A stretch of 6,146 nt of DNA from Phil1 sp964600045 (GCA_964600045.1 CAZRHS010000074.1:1-6146), one strand, 5' to 3'; positions 1 to 6,038 are shown, counted from the first letter of the stretch. Notes: generated by a model from the sequence alone, not told the origin. Made by a program: numbers and translations.

Positions 1-17
1 ACTCCCCCCAAAACCGC

Positions 18-42
18 AATCGGCGCAGGAGCTGCGCCGATT
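18..42 (-). terminator. Intrinsic terminator-like hairpin after the alpha-galactosidase gene
   Basis: A perfect 10-bp inverted repeat (AATCGGCGCA / TGCGCCGATT) surrounds a 5-base loop, about 50 bases beyond the stop codon of the minus-strand galactosidase gene. Read on the minus strand the stem is followed by GCGGTTTTGGGG, so the T-run is only four long and displaced by a few bases. That makes it a weaker match to a canonical Rho-independent terminator than the one at 5995. The plus-strand side (TTTGATTTAT) is also T-rich, so the hairpin may serve a converging gene to the left as well. Confidence 0.65.
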
Positions 43-91
43 TGATTTATCTCTGGATTATCCTATTTTATTTTTATATTGTTCGCTTTCC

Positions 92-1411
92 TCAGAAAAT
101 GGGATAGCCGGCCTTTTCGTGGGCCTCGACAAGCTCGTCGACAAGGGCGACGACCTCGTCGGTTGAAAGCTCGGCGCCGGTGTGGGGCTCCATGAGAGCG
201 GCCTGGTAGAGAGTGTCGCGGCTGCCCTTTACTGCGGCTTCTATTGTGAGAAGCTGGGGATAGATATTGGAAGAGTTCATGGCGGCAAGCTGCAGCGGCA
301 GGTCGCCTACAAACGTGGGGGTTACGCCGCAGTTGTCCACAAGGCAGGGCACCTCAACGCACGCCTCGCGGGGCAGGTTGGTTATAAGGCCGTTGTTCAG
401 CACGTTTCCGCCTATCTTATAAGGTACGTTGGTAACAATCGCCTCCATTATGCGGGAAGCGTATTCGCGGGAGCGCACGTGCTGCACGTTTCCGCCGGCA
501 AGCAGCTCTTCCTTCTGCTTTTCCCAGTTGGCTATCTGATTTACGCAGCGGCGGGGATATTCATCAAGGGGAATGTTGAATTTCTCTATCAGGTCATCGC
601 GGCCGGCCTTTATGTAAAACGCGTTGTACTCCGCGTTGTGCTCGCTGCTTTCGGTGCAGTAATAGCCAAACTTATCTATGTAGTCATAGCGCACCATGTC
701 GTCGTGCTTGGTGGTGGCGTTTTTCTCCTTCGCGCGGCGGCGGATTTCGGGATAAAGATCGTTTCCGTCCTTATCCTTTATCTCAAGCAGCCATGCCATG
801 TGGTTTATGCCGGCAATCTTTGAAATATGGCCCTCGTACTTATCCGTCATGTCAAGGCCCTTGAACAGATCCCTTACGCAGACCTGCACGCTGTGGCAGA
901 GGCCAACGGTTTTAACGCCGGTGTAGCGCTGCATATAGCCGGAAAGTATGGCCATGGGGTTGGTGTAATTAAGGAACCAGGCATTGGGGCAAACCTCTTC
1001 CATGTCGCGCGCGAAATCCTTAAGCACGTGTATCGTGCGCATGCCGCGCATAATGCCGCCAATGCCGAGCGTGTCCGCAATTGTCTGGCGGATGCCGTAT
1101 TTCTTGGGAATTTCAAAGTCTATTATGGTGCAGGGGTCGTAAAGGCCAACCTGTATGGCATCAACAACAAAGTCAGCGCCGCGAAGAGCCGCCTTGCGGT
1201 TCTCCACGCCCAGGTATTTTTCAACCTTTGCCCTGCCCTGGTTAAGGTTCTGATTCATGGAGTTGATAAGAAGATACGATTCCTCAAGCCGCTCGGCGTT
1301 AATATCGTAAAGAGCGATTTCCACGTCGTGGAACACATCGCAAAGCATAGTGTCGCCCAACACGTTTTTTGAAAACACGGTGCTGCCCGCACCCATAAAC
1401 GTTACCTTCAT
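92..1411 (-). CDS. melA: Alpha-galactosidase, glycoside hydrolase family 4 (MelA type)
   Basis: Cytosolic enzyme that releases galactose from alpha-galactosides such as melibiose and raffinose-type sugars. GH4 enzymes use NAD+, a divalent metal (usually Mn2+) and reducing conditions in an oxidation-elimination mechanism. The 439-residue protein has the family's N-terminal Rossmann motif (GAGS, residues 7-10, with the acidic YDI turn near residue 36), the conserved NYTNPM segment (149-153), and the metal ligands Cys172 in GLCHSVQ and His204 in GINHMAWL. The segments RQTIADT, TESSEHNAEY, DEYPRRC and NNGLITNLP are as I recall them in Bacillus MelA, and length matches the family. I chose the ATG at 1411 because AAGGAG lies 9 bases upstream and the protein then begins exactly at the Rossmann strand. 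A longer frame from 1450 would add 13 residues encoded through the leader hairpin. No sugar transporter or regulator is adjacent, so the substrate is inferred from family only. No signal peptide is visible. Confidence 0.93.
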   Translation of the reverse strand: MKVTFMGAGSTVFSKNVLGDTMLCDVFHDVEIALYDINAERLEESYLLINSMNQNLNQGRAKVEKYLGVENRKAALRGADFVVDAIQVGLYDPCTIIDFEIPKKYGIRQTIADTLGIGGIMRGMRTIHVLKDFARDMEEVCPNAWFLNYTNPMAILSGYMQRYTGVKTVGLCHSVQVCVRDLFKGLDMTDKYEGHISKIAGINHMAWLLEIKDKDGNDLYPEIRRRAKEKNATTKHDDMVRYDYIDKFGYYCTESSEHNAEYNAFYIKAGRDDLIEKFNIPLDEYPRRCVNQIANWEKQKEELLAGGNVQHVRSREYASRIMEAIVTNVPYKIGGNVLNNGLITNLPREACVEVPCLVDNCGVTPTFVGDLPLQLAAMNSSNIYPQLLTIEAAVKGSRDTLYQAALMEPHTGAELSTDEVVALVDELVEAHEKAGYPIF

Positions 1412-1439
1412 AATTAAACTCTCCTTGAATAATAAATAA

Positions 1440-1461
1440 GGCTCCCGCACGGGCCGGAGCC
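1440..1461 (-). terminator. Terminator-like hairpin between the phosphatase and galactosidase genes
   Basis: The arms GGCTCC and GGAGCC pair over six bases, with a possible further G-C pair inside. On the minus strand they are followed by TTATTTATTATT, which is T-rich though interrupted by A. It lies about 60 bases after the phosphatase stop codon, as expected for its terminator. However, the probable galactosidase promoter (1477-1506) lies upstream of it, so the hairpin would also be transcribed in the galactosidase 5' leader. It could therefore be a plain terminator with read-through, or an attenuator. Confidence 0.55.
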
Positions 1462-1476
1462 GTTTGTTCTGCCGAT

Positions 1477-1506
1477 ATTATAATATATGGCTTATATTAA
1501 ATTCAA
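1477..1506 (-). promoter_or_regulatory. Sigma-A-type promoter for the alpha-galactosidase gene
   Basis: On the minus strand, TTGAAT (1506-1501) and a perfect TATAAT (1482-1477) are separated by 18 bases of AT-rich DNA. Transcription would start near 1470, giving a leader of about 60 bases before the ATG at 1411. The -35 box sits 17 bases past the phosphatase stop codon. Confidence 0.55.
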
Positions 1507-1522
1507 TGCGCGGAATAAAAGT

Positions 1523-2335
1523 TTACCTTTTGCTTTCCGCCGCCATGGCCGCAATCTCGCCCACGCCGCCAAGCACAATGCTGGGGCGATAGGCATACGT
1601 TTTAAGCGTATCAAGCGTTGAAACGCCCGAAAGCACAAGCACCGTGGACATGCCGCTTTCAAGGCCGGATATAACGTCCGTATCCATGCGGTCGCCAACC
1701 ATTACCGCCTCGGCGGAGTGGCAGTTCAGCATGCGAAGCCCGGTGCGCATCATAAGGGGATTTGGCTTGCCGCAGAAATACGCCTGCGTGCCGGTTGCCA
1801 TTTCTATGGGCGCGACGAGCGCGCGGCAGGCGGGCGCGATGCCGTTTTCTATGGGGCCGGAAACATCCGAATTGGCGCCGATAAGCTTTGCCCCCTGCAT
1901 AACAAGGTTTGTGGCCCTTGTGAGCGTTTCAAGTGAATATGTTCTGCCCTCGCCCACTACAACGTAATCCGGATTTACGTCGTTCATTGTTATGCCCGCG
2001 TCGTAAAGCGCGTTCAAAAGCCCCGCCTCGCCTATTACAAAGGCCGAACAGCCGGGGGACTGTTCCTTCAAAAAAGCGGCCGTGGCAAGAGCACTCGTGT
2101 AAAAATGCTCCTCCGGCACGTCAAGCCCCATCCTCGCAAGCTTTTGATTAAGCTCGCGCGGGGTATAGCCGCTGTTGTTTGTAAGAAAAAGATACTCCTT
2201 ATCCTCGTCATGAAGCCAGCGTATGAACTCCGCAACGCCGGGAAGGATTTTGTTCCCGTGGTATATTACGCCGTCCATATCGCATATAAAGCCCTTCTTT
2301 TCATTAAAATTAATTCTGTCGGATACTATGTTCAT
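1523..2335 (-). CDS. HAD-superfamily phosphatase, subfamily IIA (NagD-like)
   Basis: Soluble Mg2+-dependent phosphatase of 270 residues. All four HAD motifs are present: motif I DMDGVI with nucleophile Asp19 and general acid/base Asp21; motif II FLTNNSG with Thr52; motif III Lys190 in CGKPNP; motif IV GDRMDTD with Asp215 and Asp220. A C2-type cap occupies roughly residues 60-185. This arrangement and length match NagD / 4-nitrophenylphosphatase-like proteins, which act on nucleoside monophosphates or small phosphorylated metabolites; the substrate cannot be told from sequence. Three starts are possible: GTG 2344, ATG 2341 and ATG 2335. I chose 2335 because GAGGAAGG then sits about 8 bases upstream, whereas it abuts or overlaps the other two. 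The galactosidase gene lies downstream on the same strand with its own promoter, so a shared pathway is only a guess. Confidence 0.9.
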   Translation of the reverse strand: MNIVSDRINFNEKKGFICDMDGVIYHGNKILPGVAEFIRWLHDEDKEYLFLTNNSGYTPRELNQKLARMGLDVPEEHFYTSALATAAFLKEQSPGCSAFVIGEAGLLNALYDAGITMNDVNPDYVVVGEGRTYSLETLTRATNLVMQGAKLIGANSDVSGPIENGIAPACRALVAPIEMATGTQAYFCGKPNPLMMRTGLRMLNCHSAEAVMVGDRMDTDVISGLESGMSTVLVLSGVSTLDTLKTYAYRPSIVLGGVGEIAAMAAESKR

Positions 2336-2370
2336 CCGCATCACCTTCCTCTTTATTCATTAGCAAATTT

Positions 2371-2399
2371 ATTGTACCATTGAAAATCCCCCGTTTCCA
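2371..2399 (-). promoter_or_regulatory. Probable promoter of the HAD phosphatase gene
   Basis: On the minus strand, TGGAAA (2399-2394) and TACAAT (2376-2371) are separated by exactly 17 bases. The -10 box differs from consensus at one position and the -35 box at two. Transcription would begin near 2364, about 30 bases before the chosen ATG. Confidence 0.4.
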
Positions 2400-2425
2400 C
2401 AGCCGCGGCGAATAATATACAGCGA

Positions 2426-2456
2426 TTTTACATTTGTGCCGAAACTCGTTTTACAT
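2426..2456. repeat. Two TTTTACAT direct repeats in the divergent intergenic region
   Basis: TTTTACAT occurs at 2426-2433 and again at 2449-2456, start to start 23 bases, about two helical turns. They lie between the two divergent promoters. The first copy, read on the minus strand as CAAATGTAAA (2436-2427), is identical over ten bases to 4391-4400 in front of the permease promoter. A regulator binding site is possible but unproven; the surrounding DNA is AT-rich. Confidence 0.3.
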
Positions 2457-2485
2457 AAGGCCTGCAATATCATCCTGCCCGCGCA

Positions 2486-2514
2486 TTGCCAACACGTGCC
2501 GCGTTTGCTAAAAT
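2486..2514 (+). promoter_or_regulatory. Promoter of the macrodomain/VWA genes
   Basis: TTGCCA (2486-2491) and TAAAAT (2509-2514) are separated by 17 bases. The -35 box matches consensus at five of six positions with C for A, and the -10 box also matches at five of six. Transcription would start near 2521, leaving a short leader of under 30 bases before the ATG at 2548. Confidence 0.5.
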
Positions 2515-2547
2515 AAAAAGGTAAAAAGCCTAAGGGAGGTAAGCACA

Positions 2548-3534
2548 ATGCCCTTCAGCATAGTAAGAAACGATATTACAAAAATGAAAGTGGACGCTAT
2601 TGTAAACGCCGCGAACACGTCGCTTTTGGGCGGCGGAGGGGTGGACGGCTGCATTCACCGCGCGGCAGGGCCAAAGCTGGTTGAGGAATGCAGAACCCTT
2701 GGCGGCTGTAAAACAGGCGAAGCAAAGGTTACGCTTGGGTATAATCTTCCATCAAAATATGTTATTCACGCGGTAGGCCCCGTGTGGCACGGCGGAACGC
2801 ACGGCGAAAGAGAGCTGCTTTATTCATGCTATGAAAATTCGCTTAAGCTTGCGGCGGAGCGGGGCTGCGAATCAATAGCGTTTCCGCTTATATCCTCCGG
2901 CGTATACGGCTACCCAAAGGACAAGGCGCTTCAGGTGGCGGTTGAGGCGATAAGCGCGTTTCTTCTTGACCACGATATGACGGTTTATATTGTAGTTTTC
3001 GACAAAAAGGCGTATAGAATAGGCGAAAAGCTTTTTGACGACATAGCCGCGTATATAGACGACAACTATGTTGATGAGCATACGGACAGCGAGTATGAGC
3101 GGCGGAGAAGGCAAAACTACTGCATGCCGATATTGGGCCGGTTTGAGGAGGAAATCCTTTCACCAACCTCGCTTAACGACGCGCTTGGCATGATAGACGA
3201 AAGCTTTTCCGAGATGCTGCTTAGAAAAATAGACGAGCGCGGCATGAGCGACTCCGAGTGCTACAAAAAGGCGAACATAGACCGCAAGCTGTTTTCAAAA
3301 ATCCGCTCGGACAAGCATTATCGCCCCTCCAAAATAACGGTTATAGCGTTCGCGCTCGCGCTTGAGCTTCCGCTTGAGCAAATGAAGGAAATGCTTATGA
3401 AGGCGGGATTCGCGCTTTCACGCTCGAACAAATTCGATATTATAATCGAGTATTTCGTGAACCGCGGCAACTATAATATATTTGAGATTAACGAGGCGCT
3501 GTTCGCCTTTGACCAAAGCCTTATAGGCGGATAA
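2548..3534 (+). CDS. Macrodomain (ADP-ribose deacylase/hydrolase type) fused to a helix-turn-helix-like C-terminal domain
   Basis: A 328-residue cytosolic protein. Residues 1 to about 170 form a complete MacroD/YmdB-type macrodomain: NAAN (20-23), the glycine-rich GGGGVDGCIHRAAGP loop (28-42), VIHAVGPVW (72-80) and the phosphate-binding ISSGVYGYP (115-123). Asn23 and Asp33 align with catalytic Asn25 and Asp35 of E. coli YmdB as I recall it, so hydrolysis of O-acetyl-ADP-ribose or of ADP-ribose on proteins or nucleic acids is likely. E. coli YmdB stops near residue 177; this protein has about 150 more residues. A charged linker (171-190, with RRRR at 185-188) leads to residues 218-290, whose spacing (SDSECYKKANI, DRKLFSKIR, RPSKITVIAFALAL, LPLEQM) resembles an XRE/Cro-type helix-turn-helix. 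The C-terminal 40 residues are predicted helical and not recognised. The start is set by AGGGAGGT seven bases before the ATG. The VWA gene follows after 84 bases. Macrodomain assignment is firm; the second domain is inference. Confidence 0.9.
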   Translation: MPFSIVRNDITKMKVDAIVNAANTSLLGGGGVDGCIHRAAGPKLVEECRTLGGCKTGEAKVTLGYNLPSKYVIHAVGPVWHGGTHGERELLYSCYENSLKLAAERGCESIAFPLISSGVYGYPKDKALQVAVEAISAFLLDHDMTVYIVVFDKKAYRIGEKLFDDIAAYIDDNYVDEHTDSEYERRRRQNYCMPILGRFEEEILSPTSLNDALGMIDESFSEMLLRKIDERGMSDSECYKKANIDRKLFSKIRSDKHYRPSKITVIAFALALELPLEQMKEMLMKAGFALSRSNKFDIIIEYFVNRGNYNIFEINEALFAFDQSLIGG

Positions 3535-3618
3535 AATATGTCGCTTCGCGCGCGACCACGGCCTTCCCGCAAAATGCTAAGCTATGCTCAGCAAAAAACA
3601 AACGGGGAGGCTTTTATT

Positions 3619-4326
3619 ATGAAAAAGAATTTTAAGAACACCAACAGCAACACCGGCACCGACGAGAACTTGAAGAACCACATAACCGAGCTTGTGTTCA
3701 TACTTGACCGCAGCGGCTCCATGAGCGGGCTTGAGGACGACACGATAGGCGGCTTCAACTCAATGCTTAAAAGGCAGCGGGAGGAAAGCGGCGCGGGCAA
3801 CGCGTACGTTTCAACCATTCTTTTTGACAATACCTGCCGCGTGCTTCACGACAGGTGCGAAATAAGCCACGTTCGCCCCATGACCAGAAAGGATTACACC
3901 GTTGGCGGCTGCACCGCCCTTCTTGACGCGATAGGCTGCGCAATTCACCACATAGGAAACATTCATAAATACTCGTCCAGGGAGGCCGTTCCCGCGCATA
4001 CGCTTTTCGTTATAATAACGGACGGCATGGAGAACGCAAGCCGGCTTTATGACGCACAGACCGTAAAAATGATGATAGAGCGGCAGAAGAGCAGATACGG
4101 CTGGGAATTCCTGTTCCTTGGCGCGAATATAGACGCCGTTGAAACCGCGCGCCGTTTCGGCATTGGCTCGGACAGGGCAGTAACGTATACCTGCGACGGC
4201 GAGGGCACTCAGCTTAATTACAGCGTTGTGAGCGAGGCTGTAACATCGGTAAGGTGCTGCAGACCGCTCGGTGCGGACTGGAAGAGCAGGATTGAGGAGG
4301 ACCACGAAAAGAGAAAGCATGACTGA
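3619..4326 (+). CDS. Small cytosolic von Willebrand factor type A (VWA) domain protein
   Basis: A 235-residue protein made almost entirely of one VWA domain, a Rossmann-like fold that binds partners through a divalent metal. The MIDAS residues are all present: DRSGS (Asp30, Ser32, Ser34), Thr99 in GGCTALLD, and Asp135 in IITDGMEN. No signal peptide, membrane segment or LPXTG sorting motif is seen, so it should act in the cytosol. The first 20 residues are polar and Asn/Lys-rich, and the last 15 are highly charged (ending EEDHEKRKHD). I chose the ATG at 3619 because GGGGAGG lies 8 bases upstream. The frame is open back to an ATG at 3538, but that adds 27 Arg/Pro-rich residues and has no ribosome binding site. 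It is probably co-transcribed with the macrodomain gene, which suggests a joint function in nucleotide or ADP-ribose signalling or stress response; the specific role is unknown. Cytosolic VWA proteins often scaffold complexes or work with AAA+ ATPases or TerD-like proteins, none of which is visible here. Confidence 0.88.
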   Translation: MKKNFKNTNSNTGTDENLKNHITELVFILDRSGSMSGLEDDTIGGFNSMLKRQREESGAGNAYVSTILFDNTCRVLHDRCEISHVRPMTRKDYTVGGCTALLDAIGCAIHHIGNIHKYSSREAVPAHTLFVIITDGMENASRLYDAQTVKMMIERQKSRYGWEFLFLGANIDAVETARRFGIGSDRAVTYTCDGEGTQLNYSVVSEAVTSVRCCRPLGADWKSRIEEDHEKRKHD

Positions 4327-4380
4327 ATCAGGATAGGCGGAGCTTTATAAGGCACATAGGGGGATATATATTATATACAA

Positions 4381-4399
4381 AAATGTAACGCAAATGTAA
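4381..4399 (+). repeat. Tandem AAATGTAA direct repeats upstream of the permease promoter
   Basis: AAATGTAA occurs at 4381-4388 and 4392-4399, exactly 11 bases start to start, so both copies face the same side of the helix. The second copy ends nine bases before the -35 box at 4408. This is a classic position for an activator or repressor. The ten bases at 4391-4400 also occur, inverted, at 2427-2436. No regulator gene is present in the window to match it with. Confidence 0.4.
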
Positions 4400-4407
4400 A
4401 CTTTTCA

Positions 4408-4436
4408 TTGACAGCGGCGGGCAATGTGCGTATAAT
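4408..4436 (+). promoter_or_regulatory. Perfect consensus sigma-A promoter for the amino acid permease
   Basis: TTGACA (4408-4413) and TATAAT (4431-4436) both match consensus at all six positions and are separated by the optimal 17 bases. Transcription should begin near 4443, giving a leader of about 80 bases before the permease ATG. No terminator is seen between the VWA gene and this promoter, so some transcripts may also enter from upstream. Confidence 0.85.
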
Positions 4437-4452
4437 AGCTCTACTTATACGT

Positions 4453-4495
4453 TGAGGGGCAGTTAGTGTACTTTCTTTCATCTAACTGCCTCTTA
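4453..4495 (+). promoter_or_regulatory. Long hairpin in the permease 5' leader, possible attenuator
   Basis: GGCAGTTAG (4458-4466) pairs perfectly with CTAACTGCC (4482-4490). The stem extends outward by up to five more pairs, two of them G-T wobbles, around a 15-base pyrimidine-rich loop. The sequence after the core stem, TCTTATTAATT, is T-rich but not a clean T-run. The hairpin starts about ten bases after the predicted transcription start and ends before the AGGAGG site (4509-4514), so it could act as a weak attenuator, an mRNA-stability element or a binding target. It also contains a GTG at 4466 in frame with the permease. Confidence 0.5.
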
Positions 4496-4522
4496 TTAAT
4501 TAAAACTCAGGAGGAATCGGAT

Positions 4523-5938
4523 ATGGAATCCACGTCTAAGCTAAAGAAAAAATACGGTTTGTTTACTGCCATCTGCATGGTAGTAGGCATCGTTATAGGC
4601 TCCGGCGTATTCTTTAAGGCTCAGACCATTCTGCAAAAGACCGACGGCGACCTTCCGCTGGGCATACTGGCGTGGATCATCGGCGGCGTTATAATGCTCG
4701 TTTGCGTGCTCACTTTCGCCATGATGGCGCAGAAATACGTTAAAGTAAACGGACTCGTTGACTATGCCGAGGCTACCGTAGGCAGTAAGTATGCCTACTA
4801 TGTAGGCTGGTTCTCTTCCACCATTTATAACCCCACCCTCACCGGCGTTCTCTGCTGGCTCAGCGCAAGGTATCTGCTTGTTTTCATAACCTCCTGCTGG
4901 CCTGATTTCCCGCTGGTTATTCCCGCGGCCGAGGGCGGCTGCGCGGCGGGCCCGGAGTGCCTGGCGCTTACCATGTTCATAATGTGCTGCGCTTATTTTA
5001 TAAACGCCATTTCCCCCAAGCTTGCCGGCAAGCTGCAGACCAGCATGACCATAATAAAGCTTATCCCGCTCGGACTTATGGCGGTTGTTGGCATTATCGC
5101 GGGTCTTGTCAGCCCCACGCACATGCTTGTTAATAACTTTGCCGCGGCCGCGAGCATAGTTCCCGGCGAAACCAGCAAGAGCGCTCTGCTCCTTGCCGCC
5201 GTCTGCTCAACCGCGTTCGCTTACGAGGGCTGGATAATAGCGACCAGTATCAATTCAGAGCTTGAGGATGCCAAGAAAAACATGCCCAAGGCTCTTACAA
5301 TAGGCGGCATTATAATAATGGCCGTATACATTGCCTACTATGTTGGCGTTGCCGGCGGAGCGAGCGTGGAAAGCCTTATGGCGGACGGCGCAACCGTTGC
5401 CTTCACCAATATATTCGGCGGCGTACTCGGAAACATACTTAACCTGTTCATAGCCATTTCCTGCATAGGCACCACAAACGGCCTTATGCTTGCCTGCACG
5501 CGCGGCATGTATTCCCTGGCTATCCGCGGCGAAGGCCCCAGGCCCCAGGTTTATTCCCAGGTTGATGCCGAAACCAACATGCCCAACAACGCCGCCGCTT
5601 TCGCGCTGCTTGTAACCGCGTTCTGGGCGTTCTACTTCTATATCGCAAGCGTTGCCTGCACCTGGTCCGGCGCCTTTATATTCGATGCTTCGGAGCTGCC
5701 CATAGTTACCATATACGCCATGTATATCCCCGTTTTCATCGCCTGGATGAAGAAAGAAACCCAGGAAAACGCCCTGCGCCGCTATGTTCTGCCCGCGCTT
5801 GGCGTTATAAGCTGCCTGTTCATGGTTTATGCCTGCATAGTTGGCCACGGCATAGAGAACGTTTGGTACCTTATCGTGTTCGCCGCGTTCATGTTCGTCG
5901 GCTGGCTGGTTAACCGCAAGAACAAAAAGCTCAACTAA
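4523..5938 (+). CDS. APC-superfamily amino acid permease
   Basis: Integral membrane transporter of 471 residues with about twelve hydrophobic segments, roughly at 13-33, 46-69, 92-122, 147-164, 172-195, 222-240, 257-280, 298-318, 356-378, 388-408, 422-441 and 447-463. The unwound TM1 substrate-binding motif GIVIGSGVFF (22-31) and the AFAYEGWIIATS segment of TM6 (231-242), followed by NSELEDAKKNMPKAL, are signatures of the amino acid-polyamine-organocation superfamily. Similarity is greatest to LAT/SteT-like exchangers, but the substrate cannot be assigned. A cysteine-containing loop after TM3 (Cys125, Cys140, Cys146) lies near the predicted outer face. The C-terminus is basic (NRKNKKLN), fitting an inside location. 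The ATG at 4523 has AGGAGG 8 bases upstream and starts directly before TM1. The frame is also open to a GTG at 4466, treated as an alternative. The gene stands alone between its own promoter and terminator. Confidence 0.9.
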   Translation: MESTSKLKKKYGLFTAICMVVGIVIGSGVFFKAQTILQKTDGDLPLGILAWIIGGVIMLVCVLTFAMMAQKYVKVNGLVDYAEATVGSKYAYYVGWFSSTIYNPTLTGVLCWLSARYLLVFITSCWPDFPLVIPAAEGGCAAGPECLALTMFIMCCAYFINAISPKLAGKLQTSMTIIKLIPLGLMAVVGIIAGLVSPTHMLVNNFAAAASIVPGETSKSALLLAAVCSTAFAYEGWIIATSINSELEDAKKNMPKALTIGGIIIMAVYIAYYVGVAGGASVESLMADGATVAFTNIFGGVLGNILNLFIAISCIGTTNGLMLACTRGMYSLAIRGEGPRPQVYSQVDAETNMPNNAAAFALLVTAFWAFYFYIASVACTWSGAFIFDASELPIVTIYAMYIPVFIAWMKKETQENALRRYVLPALGVISCLFMVYACIVGHGIENVWYLIVFAAFMFVGWLVNRKNKKLN

Positions 5939-5994
5939 AATATAGTTGAGATAAGCTAAACCCCGACGAAATTCGCCGGCATCATAAGACAGTT

Positions 5995-6033
5995 AACAGG
6001 CATAGCAGATTGAACTGCTGTGCCTGTTCTTTT
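5995..6033 (+). terminator. Intrinsic terminator of the permease gene
   Basis: A 14-bp stem (5995-6008 with 6015-6028) has a single T-G wobble and a six-base loop ATTGAA, followed by CTTTTAT. It begins 56 bases after the permease stop codon. It is the strongest terminator in the window by stem length. Confidence 0.85.
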
Positions 6034-6038
6034 ATAAT
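6010..6038 (+). promoter_or_regulatory. Candidate promoter of the 6100 gene, overlapping the terminator
   Basis: TTGAAC (6010-6015) lies mostly in the loop of the terminator hairpin, and TATAAT (6033-6038) in its T-rich tail, with 17 bases between. The -10 box is perfect; the -35 box matches at four of six positions. Transcription would start near 6045, about 55 bases before the next ATG. An alternative -10 (TAAGAT near 6053) has no convincing -35. Confidence 0.5.

Noticed and set aside
182..1372. Two long plus-strand open frames (182-823 and 827-1372) opposite the alpha-galactosidase gene.
   Set aside because: They lie entirely antisense to a well-supported GH4 gene, have no convincing ribosome binding sites, and their Ala/Val/His-rich composition is what the reverse complement of that gene's codons would give.
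3576..3592. The hairpin after the macrodomain gene as a transcription terminator.
   Set aside because: It has a mismatch and is followed on the plus strand by an A-run, not a T-run, so it should not terminate plus-strand transcription.
3538..3618. An upstream ATG at 3538 as the VWA start.
   Set aside because: No ribosome binding site precedes it (the upstream bases are the end of the macrodomain gene), and it adds an Arg/Pro-rich stretch absent from the fold. The ATG at 3619 has GGGGAGG at 8 bases.
3811..4320. Minus-strand open frame opposite the VWA gene.
   Set aside because: The plus-strand frame carries intact MIDAS motifs and a good ribosome binding site; the antisense frame has neither recognisable motifs nor a start signal.
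4361..4378. The AT-rich near-palindrome GATATATATTATATAC as a terminator or operator.
   Set aside because: It is low-complexity AT alternation without a GC stem or T-tract; it can be explained by base composition alone.
4541..5848. Minus-strand open frames opposite the permease gene (4541-5122 and 5255-5848).
   Set aside because: They are shadows of a clear membrane protein gene, lack start signals, and match no domain I recognise.
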